This document shows positions 26,950 to 35,549 of a stretch of 64,000 nt of DNA, piece after piece. The translations under genes were made by a program, and so were the position numbers. The stretch is from NCBI GenBank assembly GCA_035526825.1, contig DATLBT010000132.1:1-64000 (forward strand), in the 5' to 3' direction. This DNA is from JACPFV01 sp035526825. GTDB taxonomy: Bacteria; Pseudomonadota; Gammaproteobacteria; Nevskiales; Nevskiaceae. The notes beneath the pieces were generated by a model, which saw nothing but the letters and a program-made list of their open reading frames with translations, did not search any database and had not been told where the DNA came from. Within the stretch, counting starts at the first letter, position 1; the number at the start of each line of letters is the position of its first letter.

Positions 26950-28056
26950 ATGAGCACTCCCGCCCCCGCCGCAACCGCCGCCGCGCAGCCATTTCAGAAG
27001 CTGCTGCCCTACCTGAACCTCGCAGTACAGAAAAACGCCTCCGACATTTTCTTCACCGCGACCGCCCCGGTGATGCTCAAGGTCGAGGGAGAGATGCTCG
27101 GGGTTGGCAAGCAGCAGCTCACCGCGCAGGCCATCGCCGAGCTGGCGATGAGCATCCTGACGCCCGACCAGCAGGCGCACCTCAAGCAGCACCTCGAGAT
27201 CGACCTCGCGCTTCAGGCCGGCACCCTCGGCCGCTTCCGCGTCAACATTTTCCACCAGCGCCAGAACCTCGGCATGGTGCTGCGCTACGTCAAGAGCACG
27301 GTGCCGACGCTCGAGGAGCTCGGCGTGCCGGAGGTCCTCAAGGACCTGATCATGCACAAGCGCGGCATGATGCTGATGGTCGGCGCCACCGGCTCGGGCA
27401 AGTCGACCACGCTCGCGGCGATGATCAACCACCGCAACGAGAACAAGACCGGCCACATCCTCACCATCGAGGATCCCATCGAGTTCCTGCACCCGAACAA
27501 GCGCTCGATCGTCAACCAGCGCGAGGTCGGCCAGGATTCTCATTCCTATGAGAACGCGCTGAAGAGCTCGCTGCGCGAGGCGCCGGACGTGATCCTGATC
27601 GGCGAGATCCGCAAGCGCGACACGATGGAAGCCACCATCCAGTTGGCCAACACCGGCCACCTGTCGATCTCCACGCTGCACGCCAACAACGCCTACCAGG
27701 CGCTGCAGCGCATCGTGAACCTGTACCCGGACGAGTTGCGCGACCAGCTGTACATGGACCTCGCCATGACGCTGCGCGCGATCGTTTCGCAGCGCCTGGT
27801 CAAGCGCAAGGACGGCAAGCGCACCGCCGCCCTCGAGATCATGATCAACACGCCGTATATCGCCGACCTGATCCTGAAGAAGCGCATCGACGAGGTGAAG
27901 GAGGCGATGAACCAGTCCTCCGACAAGGGCATGCTGACCTTCGACAACTCGCTGTTCGACCTCTACAAGCGCGACGTCATCGAACTGGAAGAGGCGCTGT
28001 CCAACGCCGATTCCCGCACCAACCTGGAAGCCAAGATCAACTTCGGCGGCAGCTGA
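26950..28056 (+). CDS. Second PilU-type retraction ATPase paralogue
   Basis: A 368-aa third PilT/PilU ATPase directly after pilU (4 bases). It has an Ala/Pro-rich N-terminus, LNLAVQKNASDIFFTATAP, Walker A GATGSGKSTT, HILTIEDPIEFLH and the PilU-like tail GMLTFDNSLFDLYKRD. It lacks the PilT AIRNLIRE segment, so it belongs with PilU rather than PilT. The tight spacing indicates one operon. Having two PilU-type genes in tandem is uncommon; the extra copy may tune the retraction motor or serve a different pilus. Confidence 0.92.
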   Translation: MSTPAPAATAAAQPFQKLLPYLNLAVQKNASDIFFTATAPVMLKVEGEMLGVGKQQLTAQAIAELAMSILTPDQQAHLKQHLEIDLALQAGTLGRFRVNIFHQRQNLGMVLRYVKSTVPTLEELGVPEVLKDLIMHKRGMMLMVGATGSGKSTTLAAMINHRNENKTGHILTIEDPIEFLHPNKRSIVNQREVGQDSHSYENALKSSLREAPDVILIGEIRKRDTMEATIQLANTGHLSISTLHANNAYQALQRIVNLYPDELRDQLYMDLAMTLRAIVSQRLVKRKDGKRTAALEIMINTPYIADLILKKRIDEVKEAMNQSSDKGMLTFDNSLFDLYKRDVIELEEALSNADSRTNLEAKINFGGS

Positions 28057-28065
28057 GCCGTCGCG

Positions 28066-30255
28066 GTGCCCGCCCCCGGATATGTGATCTTGCTGGCCGC
28101 GTTGGCGGTCGCCGCCGCCGTGCCGCTGCACGCGCAAGAGCCCGCGGTCGTTCCCGTGGACCCTGAACCGGCGCAGACACCCGAGTCGGCGACGGAACTG
28201 CCGGACATGCTGGTCACCGCCAACAAGAAGGAACAGGTGCTACGCGATGTCCCCGCGAGCATCGCGGTCGTCGACGGCGCGGCGCTGGAGGAGTTTGGCG
28301 CCCAGGGCATGGAGGATTTCCTGCGGTGGGTGCCGGGCGTGACGCTCATGCCCAACGAGCCGGGTGCCACCAAGGTCACGATCCGCGGGATTTCCTCGGA
28401 GCTCGGCACCAACGCCACCACCGGCGTCCTGTTTGGCAATGTCTCGTTCAACGACGCCTATTTTCCGTTCGTCGGGCTGGATCCGAATCCGTTCGACCTG
28501 TACGGCGTCGAGGTCCTCAAGGGACCCCAAGGAACACTCTACGGAGCGAGTGCGCTCAATGGCGCCGTGCGTTACGTGCCGAACAAGCCGGAGTTCGACA
28601 CCTTCCAGACCCGCTACTTCGCGCAGTACGCAAAGGTGACCGAGGGCGGTGCCGCGCCGACCTACGGCGCCGCGATCAACGTGCCGGTGGGCGGCAATGC
28701 CGACAAGGCGCTGCGCCTGACCGCGCACAAGCGCGAGTCGCCGGGCTACACGGACGACGTCGGTCGCGGACTCGAGGATGTCAACGAGGTGGAGCAATAC
28801 GGCGTGCGCGGCCAGTTCGCCTGGCAGTTCACGGACCGCGCGTCGCTCTCGATGATGGTGCTGCGGCAGGACACCGAGTTCGCCGACGACGGCTTTGCCG
28901 ACAACCGCGACGGCCGGCTGTCGCGGGACAACACGCCCGCGCCGAACCCGAAGACTTCGGTGTACGAGCTCGCCAACGCCGCGCTGCAATACGACTTCGA
29001 CGCGCTGTCGGTGACGCTCGAGGGCGCCTCCGTGGTGAAACACTTCGGTGAACAGCCCGACATCTCGCGCCTCGCGACCGGCGAGGCCACCGACCCCACC
29101 ACGCCGACGGCAATCTTCTTCAATTCGGACACGAACTCGCTCGAATTGCGCGCTGCTTCGCCCGGCGGCGGCGAAGGTCGGTGGTCGTGGGTCGCAGGCG
29201 CGTTCTGGTCTGACCAGCCGATCGATAGCGGCTTCGACATTTATGCCAACGCTCTGACCGGCCAGACCGTGCTGGGACACCAGCGCTCCGACGTCGCCGT
29301 CACCGAGCGCGCCGTTTTCGCGGACCTGACGCGACTGCTGGGTCAGGCGTGGGAAGTGTCCTTGGGCTTGCGCGGTTACCGGACGACGTCCGGTGGGATA
29401 GCGCTTGCATCCGGACCGCTCTATGGCGGCTCGGAGAACCGGAATGAAGGCAGCGTCGATGAGCAAGGCGTCAGCCCAAAGGCATCCGTGCGGTGGCGCG
29501 CCAGCGACGATGTCCAGGCCTACGTTCTCGCCTCGCGCGGCTTTCGCGTCGGCGGCATCCAGCCGACCGCGAGCGCCCTCAGTCCTTCGATCCCGCGCAG
29601 CTTCGGCTCGGACACGATCTGGAACTACGAGCTCGGAGCGCGGACGCAATGGTTCGCCGACACCCTGCGCGCCGACCTGACCGCGTTCCACGAGGATTGG
29701 GACGAGCCACAGCTGGCGCAGCGCGATCCCAACAACCCCAACCCCGTCGCGACCTATTACGACAATGTCGGCGGCGTTCGCAGCGATGGCGCCGAATTGT
29801 CGCTGCATTGGCTCACGTTGATCGACGGTGTCTCGGCGACGGTTGCCGCCGCGTACGTCCGCACCGTCACCACCGTGCCGTTCACCACGGCCGCCGGCGT
29901 CGCGACCGAACCCGGCACACCGTGGCCGTACGCGCCGGAATGGCAGACCGCCACTACGCTGCGCTACGACCAGCCCCTCTGGGAAGCCTGGCAGCTCGAA
30001 GCGAGCATCACGCACACGCTGGTGTCGGAGGCATGGACAACGCTTGCGAACAACGTCAGCGTTTACGATTATCAACAGCTCGACGCGCTCGTCGGCGTCG
30101 CTGCGCTGGCGGGCCCGTGGCCCGCGGTGAGCTTCGGCGTCACCAACCTGCTGGACGAACGCGCCATCGTCCAGAACACTTTTACGGGTCCCGCCAGCGA
30201 CGTGACCTATACCCGTCCGCGCACGATGATCGTGCGACTTGCAGGGCAATTCTGA
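28066..30255 (+). CDS. TonB-dependent outer-membrane receptor
   Basis: A 729-aa TonB-dependent receptor. A signal peptide (about residues 1-24, ending LHAQ) is followed by a plug domain: MLVTANKKEQVLRDVPASIAVVD, RWVPGVTLMPNEPG, VTIRGISSE, GVEVLKGPQGTLYGASALNG. A long 22-strand-type barrel then ends RPRTMIVRLAGQF with the usual terminal Phe. The plug resembles the group of energy-coupled receptors for siderophores or other large ligands common in sphingomonads and xanthomonads; the ligand is unknown. The start is a GTG 9 bases after the PilU-like gene, so it may be partly co-transcribed with it. Confidence 0.9.
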   Translation: MPAPGYVILLAALAVAAAVPLHAQEPAVVPVDPEPAQTPESATELPDMLVTANKKEQVLRDVPASIAVVDGAALEEFGAQGMEDFLRWVPGVTLMPNEPGATKVTIRGISSELGTNATTGVLFGNVSFNDAYFPFVGLDPNPFDLYGVEVLKGPQGTLYGASALNGAVRYVPNKPEFDTFQTRYFAQYAKVTEGGAAPTYGAAINVPVGGNADKALRLTAHKRESPGYTDDVGRGLEDVNEVEQYGVRGQFAWQFTDRASLSMMVLRQDTEFADDGFADNRDGRLSRDNTPAPNPKTSVYELANAALQYDFDALSVTLEGASVVKHFGEQPDISRLATGEATDPTTPTAIFFNSDTNSLELRAASPGGGEGRWSWVAGAFWSDQPIDSGFDIYANALTGQTVLGHQRSDVAVTERAVFADLTRLLGQAWEVSLGLRGYRTTSGGIALASGPLYGGSENRNEGSVDEQGVSPKASVRWRASDDVQAYVLASRGFRVGGIQPTASALSPSIPRSFGSDTIWNYELGARTQWFADTLRADLTAFHEDWDEPQLAQRDPNNPNPVATYYDNVGGVRSDGAELSLHWLTLIDGVSATVAAAYVRTVTTVPFTTAAGVATEPGTPWPYAPEWQTATTLRYDQPLWEAWQLEASITHTLVSEAWTTLANNVSVYDYQQLDALVGVAALAGPWPAVSFGVTNLLDERAIVQNTFTGPASDVTYTRPRTMIVRLAGQF

Positions 30256-30370
30256 CGCCGGTCGGCCGAGCAAAAGCCAAACATAATCAAGCGCTTGCCG
30301 AACAAGTTCGGCCCGACGCGCCGGTAGTGGCGACAACCCCTCATCCCGGGCATAATCGCGCCCCCCGAGG

Positions 30371-30424
30371 TCGGGTAATAGGGACGCGCCCCTTTAGGTA
30401 AAGGGGCGCGTCCCCTTTTCCCGA
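30371..30424. repeat. Long palindrome upstream of rplM
   Basis: Arms TCGGG...GGGACGCGCCCCTTT and AAAGGGGCGCGTCCC...CCCGA flank a 4-base loop (AGGT), ending 32 bases before rplM. The GGGAC...GTCCC core resembles the element inside yggS. It could terminate the upstream receptor transcript (CCCCTTTT follows) or mark a REP insertion in the rplM leader. Confidence 0.75.
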
Positions 30425-30456
30425 CTGAACAATAACTACCGACGGAAGTGAGACAG

Positions 30457-30885
30457 ATGAAAACCGTATTCCTGAATGCAGGAACGGCCAAGCACGATTG
30501 GGTGCTGGTGGACGCCACGGATAAAACCCTGGGCCGCCTCGCCACCAAGCTGGCCATGATCCTGCGCGGCAAGCACAAGGCCGAGTTCACACCGAACGCC
30601 GACACCGGCGATTACGTGGTCGTGATCAACGCGGAGAAAGTCCGCGTCACCGGCAACAAGCTCGACGGCAAGCGCTACTGGCGCCACACCGAGTACCCGG
30701 GCGGCATCAAGTCAGACACGCTCGGCGAGATGCTCGACAAGCATCCGGAGCGCGTCCTCGAGAAGGCCGTCAAGGGCATGTTGCCCAAGGGCCCGCTCGG
30801 CTACGCGCAGTTCCGCAAACTCAAGGTGTACGCCGGCGATCAGCATCCGCACGCCGCCCAGCAGCCCAAGACGATTCAGGTGTAA
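30457..30885 (+). CDS. rplM: 50S ribosomal protein L13
   Basis: A 142-aa L13 with the typical start MKTVFLNAGTAKHDWVLVDATDKTLGRLA and conserved GKHKAEFTPNADTGDYVVVINA and MLPKGPLGYAQFRKLKVYAG. The length is normal. The ATG at 30457 is preceded by GGAAGTGAG; an in-frame start three codons upstream is less likely. It forms the usual two-gene operon with rpsI. Confidence 0.97.
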   Translation: MKTVFLNAGTAKHDWVLVDATDKTLGRLATKLAMILRGKHKAEFTPNADTGDYVVVINAEKVRVTGNKLDGKRYWRHTEYPGGIKSDTLGEMLDKHPERVLEKAVKGMLPKGPLGYAQFRKLKVYAGDQHPHAAQQPKTIQV

Positions 30886-30887
30886 TC

Positions 30888-31316
30888 ATGGCCAAGACCA
30901 GCAAACCGGCTGTAAAGCAGCCCAAGATCGACTACAAGTACGGCACCGGGCGTCGCAAGACCGCTGCCGCGCGCGTGTTCCTGCTGCCGGGGAAGGGTGA
31001 CATCAGCATCAACGGCAAGACCGTCGAGCAGTACTTCGGCGGCCGCGAGACCTCGTGGATGGTCGTGCGCCAGCCGCTCGAGGCGACCGAGTCCACCGGC
31101 CGCTTCGACATCAAGATCACCGTCGCCGGCGGCGGCCCGTCCGGCCAGGCCGGCGCCATCCGCCACGGCATCACGCGCGCGCTGATGGACTACGACGAGT
31201 CCATGCGCAAGACGCTGCGCGCCGCCGGCTTCGTCACGCGCGATTCCCGCGCGGTCGAACGCAAGAAGGTCGGCCTGCACAAGGCGCGCAAGGGTTACCA
31301 GTACAGCAAGCGCTAG
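30888..31316 (+). CDS. rpsI: 30S ribosomal protein S9
   Basis: A 142-aa S9 with YGTGRRKTAAARVFL, GKGDISINGKTVEQYF, GGGPSGQAGAIRHGITRALM and the C-terminal GLHKARKGYQYSKR tail, which reaches the P-site tRNA. It is a little longer than the usual 130 aa because of a Lys/Pro-rich N-terminal extension. It starts two bases after the rplM stop. Confidence 0.97.
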   Translation: MAKTSKPAVKQPKIDYKYGTGRRKTAAARVFLLPGKGDISINGKTVEQYFGGRETSWMVVRQPLEATESTGRFDIKITVAGGGPSGQAGAIRHGITRALMDYDESMRKTLRAAGFVTRDSRAVERKKVGLHKARKGYQYSKR

Positions 31317-31322
31317 CCTGCT

Positions 31323-31354
31323 CCCTCTCCCCACGTATTTTCGTGGGGAGAGGG
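31323..31354. repeat. Hairpin after rpsI
   Basis: Perfect 13-base arms CCCTCTCCCCACG and CGTGGGGAGAGGG flank TATTTT. There is no following T-run, so it is either a weak terminator of rplM-rpsI or a repeat element. Confidence 0.6.
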
Positions 31355-31384
31355 TTAGGGTGAGGGGTTTGTTTCGGATCCCAC

Positions 31385-31458
31385 TGGGGGATCGTCTAAT
31401 GGTAGGACAGCAGACTCTGACTCTGCTTATCTAGGTTCGAGTCCTAGTCCCCCAGCCA
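31385..31458 (+). tRNA. tRNA-Gln (anticodon CTG)
   Basis: A complete cloverleaf: acceptor TGGGGGA pairs with TCCCCCA; D-arm; anticodon stem GCAGA/TCTGC with loop CTCTGAC (anticodon CTG); T-arm around GGTTCGAGTCC; encoded CCA. Its 3' end is the island attachment site: the last 24 bases recur at 59147-59170. Confidence 0.95.
31435..31458 (+). other. Left attachment site (attL) in tRNA-Gln 3' end
   Basis: A 24-base segment covering the T-arm to CCA of tRNA-Gln is repeated exactly at 59147-59170. The integrase gene begins about 210 bases to the right, as expected for tRNA-targeting islands. Confidence 0.88.
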
Positions 31459-31502
31459 ATTTTCACTTCCAGGGAAATCCCAGGAAGGCCGTAGAAGAAA
31501 CT

Positions 31503-31527
31503 AACCCCACGAAATTGTGGGGTTTTT
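31503..31527 (+). terminator. Terminator after tRNA-Gln, supplied by the island
   Basis: Stem AACCCCAC / GTGGGGTT with loop GAAATT is followed by TTTT. It lies within the island, so it replaces the original tRNA terminator displaced to 59182-59204. Confidence 0.82.
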
Positions 31528-31670
31528 TGTTTGTGGTGTCGTCCAAGTTGTTCCAGTCACGGACCAGGAAAACCGGCGTTTTTGTGTGCAGCGTGTGTAG
31601 TACTTTCGATTTCGGAACTGCGGATTGCTACACAACCGCGCGAACTTCGAACTCAGTGCTACACACGCCC

Positions 31671-32884
31671 ATGAAAATCACCGACCTCACGCTTCGCCAT
31701 GCCAAGCCGCGCTTCGAGCGCTACACGATCGCCCTTGGCAAAGGGCTGACGCTGCTCGTGATGCCTGACGGCGCGAAGTACTGGCGCATGAGGTACCGGT
31801 TTGGTGACAAGGCCCGCTGGCTCTCCCTCGGGCGACCGTACCCGGAGACCTCTATGAAAGAGGCAGAAGCCGAGTGTTTCCGGATGCGTCGCCTGATCGA
31901 CGAAGGCGTCGACCCTGCGGAGGAGCGGCGTGCGCAGCGCGCGGCGCAACGCGAGCACGTAGCCCATACTTTCGGCGAAGCGGCCGAGAACTGGCATGCG
32001 TTCCGCAGCAAGGCGTGGCACCCGAGTACGGCGCTGCAGGTCCGCGAGTATCTGGACGCCGACATCCTGCCGAAACTCAGTAAGCGGCCGCTGGCGAGCG
32101 TCACGGCCCGGGAGCTAGGCGACCTCGTCGCGGGCATCGAGGCTCGTGGAGCGTTCGACGTTGCGAAAAAGACGCGCCAGTGGCTCAAGGCGATCTTCAG
32201 TTACTCCCGCGCAAAAGGCTTTACCGCCAACAACCCCGCGGGCGATCTCAATGCTATCGCCGGCAAGGGGCCGGGGTACGTCACTATGCTCACCTGCAAG
32301 TGCAGGAGCTTCCCGAGTTTCTACGCGCGATGGAGGCTGACCGTGGCAGCGGACCGCTGGTGAAAGCCTGCTCCAAGCTGGCCCTGATGACGGCGAATCG
32401 CCCCGGTGTGACGCGCTCCTTGCGATGGTCCGAGGTCGATCTCGTAGCCGGCCTCTGGACGATCGAGAAAGATCGCCCCGGGATGAAGCGCGGCTACCAC
32501 CACGTTACGCCGTTGCCCACGCAGGCAGTCGACCTTCTGCGGTCGTTGAAGCCGCTCACCGGCACGTTCGAATACGTCTTCGCCGGCCGGAACGATCCGC
32601 TTCGGCCCCTGAGCGACGGCGCCGTAACTGGCTTCCTAAAGCGCATCGGCTACCGCGGCAAGCAGACGATGCATGGCTTCCGGCATCTGGTCTCCACCGC
32701 CCTGAACGACAAGGGCTATAACCCCGACTGGGTCGAGCGGCAGCTCGCGCACGGCGACCCGGACAAGATCCGTGGGATTTACAACGAAGCCGTGTACCTC
32801 GAAGGCCGACGGAAGATGATGCAGGACTGGACCGACTACCTCGATGCCGCCCGGGTAGAGCGGTCGAATCATTCTTTGAACTAA
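31671..32884 (+). pseudogene. P4-type tyrosine integrase, frameshifted
   Basis: Two overlapping frames together make one DUF4102-type tyrosine recombinase. The first frame (31671 to a stop at 32363) gives the arm-binding domain (MKITDLTLRHAKPRFERY) and core-binding domain. The second frame (reaching 32884) gives the catalytic domain: Arg in TANRPGVTRSLRW, HGFRHLVST, ERQLAHGDPDKIRGIYN, and the Tyr in EAVYLEGRRKMM. The switch falls near 32265-32280 within an AAGGGGCCGGGG tract and corresponds to one missing base. A sequencing error or programmed frameshift is possible. The gene would otherwise be about 404 aa, normal for island integrases. Confidence 0.85.
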
Positions 32885-33064
32885 GCAATCAGGAGAAACT
32901 TTGAGTGGTCCTTGACATGTTTGCCCACACGAAACAGCGGACTCAAGTTCATTTCTTGGATGCCATCAAATCGTTTCCGAACCGTGATGGCCTTAGGGGT
33001 ATGCCCAGCACACACCGGGCGAGCCCCGCTGACGTCCCCGGGCGACCCATAGCCGACGTCGTCC

Positions 33065-33526
33065 GTGGGCGCCGGCACTAGAATATATGTCGGCGCTAAA
33101 TGGGTAAGGGGTGAAATTGAAGCTCAAGCCTTTGCGACGCGTCGGTCAGAAGGGGAAGGAGACTGTGACGTGGCATGCGCCGCGATGCTCGCGGGTATCT
33201 CGTATTCCGAGGCGGAGACGCGCTACCAGGCCTTGTACGGCACAACGAAGAATCGCAATCAAAACCTAAGATTCAAAGCGCTTCGCCGGTTCCTTTCTCG
33301 ACTCGGAGTGCATACAAAAATTGAATACTTCCGAAGCTGGTCGCAACTTGGCTCGCATTCAATCGTCGGCATCTACCGGGGAAGGGAATCGGGCTTGTTT
33401 CATTGGGTCGTATTCGATGCTGCTCGGGAATTGCCGACCATCCTCGACCCCAGCGCGAGGCGGATCGAACCGATTACGGATCTGCGTAGGAAAAGGCCTG
33501 GTGGGAATGTCTTGATCGTTACCTGA
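33065..33526 (+). CDS. Hypothetical protein, possible papain/C39-like cysteine peptidase
   Basis: A 153-aa protein. CDVACAAMLAGISYSEAE (Cys34, Cys38), LFHWVVFDA (His113) and ILDPS (Asp128) follow the order Cys, His, Asp seen in C39-like and other papain-fold peptidases. This is a pattern-level similarity only; membership is inferred. No signal peptide is visible, so a toxin, effector or processing role inside the cell is possible. The GTG at 33065 is the longest start, and the true start may be downstream. It lies on the island's left arm after the integrase. Confidence 0.5.
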   Translation: MGAGTRIYVGAKWVRGEIEAQAFATRRSEGEGDCDVACAAMLAGISYSEAETRYQALYGTTKNRNQNLRFKALRRFLSRLGVHTKIEYFRSWSQLGSHSIVGIYRGRESGLFHWVVFDAARELPTILDPSARRIEPITDLRRKRPGGNVLIVT

Positions 33527-33600
33527 CCGAACTTTTTGTTACGCAATGTGCTGAGATTGCATTGCTACCGCGACGGCAAATATCTAATCGGGAGACCTCA

Positions 33601-33759
33601 TGAGCTATAGAGTTCGATATACAAAGAAGGGACCGCGAGTGACCACGCGCACGAAAATTGGCAATACCACTATCACGCGCTCGTCGGGAGGGGGCAAGAA
33701 GACGCGGCAGACGACCACGACGCGTGGCCGCACCTCGACATGGAGTTCGACTCGATAGG
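33601..33759 (+). CDS. Small basic Thr/Arg-rich protein
   Basis: A short open frame of 52 codons plus stop, starting ATG at 33601 with GGGAGA eight bases upstream. The product (MSYRVRYTKKGPRVTTRTKI, then repeated TTTTR-like segments) is strongly basic and has no hydrophobic segment. The good ribosome site and compact position between two genes support it; the low complexity argues for caution. No family recognised; nucleic-acid binding is conceivable. Confidence 0.45.
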
Positions 33760-33760
33760 A

Positions 33761-34459
33761 TCACGCTTCAGTGAGTTTTGAGACTTTTAACAGTCCAGCA
33801 AAGTGGTAGTCGCCTTTATTGTTTTTCCAGTCGTAGTCTTCGGGCGTCGCTTCAACGAAGCCTTGAACTATGCAATAAGCATGATCAAAGCCAAGTTCGA
33901 CTCTGTCGAACCACACCTTGGTTGCTACTTTGCGGCCTGACAGCTCCCCAATTGCATGGATCTTGGCGACGTGTCTCAACGTTTCCTCGTGCGGACGGGC
34001 GATGCCATTCAAGCGCCAATGTTCGTCCCAACCTGTCACGTCCGATTCGGCATGAAAGACAACTGCATGATCCGGTCTTAAGCGAAGTTCATGGAATTGG
34101 AGGGCGCCTCGATTGTCTCCTAGGTAGTTCACCTGCCCATGGCATCTGAGGTCGAGGATCTTTACCAACGCATTGTCAGATGCGCACAGGATTTCAAAAC
34201 CGGACGTCCAACTACGCGGTTTCCACGCGCGCGCCTTGCGGGGCGGCGGACGATCCCGGCCAGGGGCGTCATCTCGCGCCGCTTCTGGCGACTCCTCCGC
34301 CGAGTTTATTTTTGCTTTGTAAAGATCACGTTCGGCATCGAGCTCTCGCATTCGGAGATCAGCTTTCTTTTTTTGGAACTCCGAAATTTGGTCCAAGATT
34401 ACGCCTAATAGGGCGAGCCCAACAATCCCGCCTAGCGCAAGTTTCCAAAGGATGTCCAA
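33761..34459 (-). CDS. Hypothetical membrane-anchored protein
   Basis: A 232-aa protein with one N-terminal transmembrane helix (about residues 4-22, LWKLALGGIVGLALLGVIL). A charged, coiled-coil-like segment (FQKKKADLRMRELDAERDLY) is followed by a proline/arginine linker and a C-terminal globular domain of about 140 residues that I do not recognise. It probably faces the cytoplasm after its single anchor. It is convergent with the small basic gene and alone on the minus strand in this part of the island. Confidence 0.6.
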   Translation of the reverse strand: MDILWKLALGGIVGLALLGVILDQISEFQKKKADLRMRELDAERDLYKAKINSAEESPEAARDDAPGRDRPPPRKARAWKPRSWTSGFEILCASDNALVKILDLRCHGQVNYLGDNRGALQFHELRLRPDHAVVFHAESDVTGWDEHWRLNGIARPHEETLRHVAKIHAIGELSGRKVATKVWFDRVELGFDHAYCIVQGFVEATPEDYDWKNNKGDYHFAGLLKVSKLTEA

Positions 34460-34930
34460 GGGCAGCTCCGTTGCCTTCTATTCGATTCTAGACGGGACCG
34501 GCAGCATTGGCTTCCAACGACCAAAGCGGACGTTTCGCGCTTCTAGCCGATCGGCAAGTCTGCGCCGCCGCCGCTGCCGAATGCTGGCTAGGTGAGGTAG
34601 CGCCCGATCGCGTACAAGAGCTCCGGGGCCTTTTCCTGCTGCGCCAGCAGCTTAGATGGCGCTCCGGGGATTCGAACCCTGATTCATGCCTCGAGAAAGC
34701 GGCGTCCGCTCTTGGCTGCGAAGCGGCCAACCAGCGCTTCGTACCTCGCGGCTGCCGCCGCGGCCCTGGGTGAGCGGCCACTCAGTCCCGACGACGACCT
34801 CTCGACCCTCGTGCACGCACTCTTGCGTGCAAACCGAGACGCGGGCGCCGCCGAACGATGAGTAGTGCGCGACGCATATTGTCGCGCTCCACCCGCAACA
34901 TCCCTCCGCCAACTCTAGAGCGGAGACACC
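34460..34930. other. Gap with no convincing gene; tRNA-like 3' end fragment
   Basis: Short open frames exist on both strands but overlap each other and lack ribosome sites. On the minus strand, 34657-34685 reads as a tRNA-like T-arm and acceptor end (CAGGGTTCGAATCCCC, then GGAGCGCCA), but no full cloverleaf could be folded by eye. It may be a relic of another attachment site. Confidence 0.35.
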
Positions 34931-35539
34931 ATGGTTTTGCTTGCCGTAATCGGCGTTGTCGCTGCAGTCGTGATCGGCACAGTCGTTATGGGCATCAACG
35001 ACTTTTCCCTCAAGCGCTACAACTATGCGACGTTCTCGGCCCTGTCGACGTTTTGGGTGGGCGTGGCATCTCTGGCCCTGTTCGTTGGGTTCCTGGAAGT
35101 CCCCGAGGAGCTTCTGCTTCATCAGGAGCCCATGACTCCGGCGGAGGTGGCAAGCGCGCGAGCAGCACTGGCAACGGAGCTGGCAGAGGCGCGGGAGCTC
35201 GCAAAGACGTCCAAGGATCTCGTCGACAAGGCGAATGCCCAAGAAGAAGTGAAGCGGCTTGCGGCTACGAAGGTGCCGTCCATTAAGGACGTTTACACCT
35301 TGGGCAACGTCACGCAGTACTTCCAATGGCCCATCCCGGGAAGCCTTAAGTCCAGCCTCTACTGCGTGCTCGCCGCGCTGGCGATCCTAATCGGGATTTT
35401 CGTCAACAACGGCGTGAAGACAAACTGGATAATTGCTTTCATGACTCTGGTCGTGCAGGTTGCCGTTTGTGCGACCGTGGTGCTGTTCCTGGCGCTGGTC
35501 TATTTCTGGAAGGCATATAAGAGAAACAAGGGCCTGTAA
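34931..35539 (+). CDS. Hypothetical inner-membrane protein
   Basis: A 202-aa protein with about four hydrophobic segments: two near the N-terminus (LLAVIGVVAAVVIGTVVMGI and ALSTFWVGVASLALFVGF) and two near the C-terminus (LYCVLAALAILIGIFV and ALVYFWKAY with its preceding Val-rich run). A soluble Ala/Glu-rich, probably helical loop separates the two pairs. The ATG at 34931 has GGAGA upstream. No family recognised. It shares strand and tight spacing with the next gene. Confidence 0.65.
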   Translation: MVLLAVIGVVAAVVIGTVVMGINDFSLKRYNYATFSALSTFWVGVASLALFVGFLEVPEELLLHQEPMTPAEVASARAALATELAEARELAKTSKDLVDKANAQEEVKRLAATKVPSIKDVYTLGNVTQYFQWPIPGSLKSSLYCVLAALAILIGIFVNNGVKTNWIIAFMTLVVQVAVCATVVLFLALVYFWKAYKRNKGL

Positions 35540-35549
35540 AGAGAACAGA

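Noticed and set aside
25068..26957. 629-codon minus-strand open frame opposite pilT and pilU
   Set aside because: The three ATPases on the plus strand have intact Walker motifs; the antisense frame is a composition artefact.
28240..30336. 698-codon minus-strand open frame
   Set aside because: Antisense to the TonB-dependent receptor; no domain.
31323..31354. Classical Rho-independent terminator after rpsI
   Set aside because: The stem is perfect but no T-run follows, so it is listed as a repeat instead.
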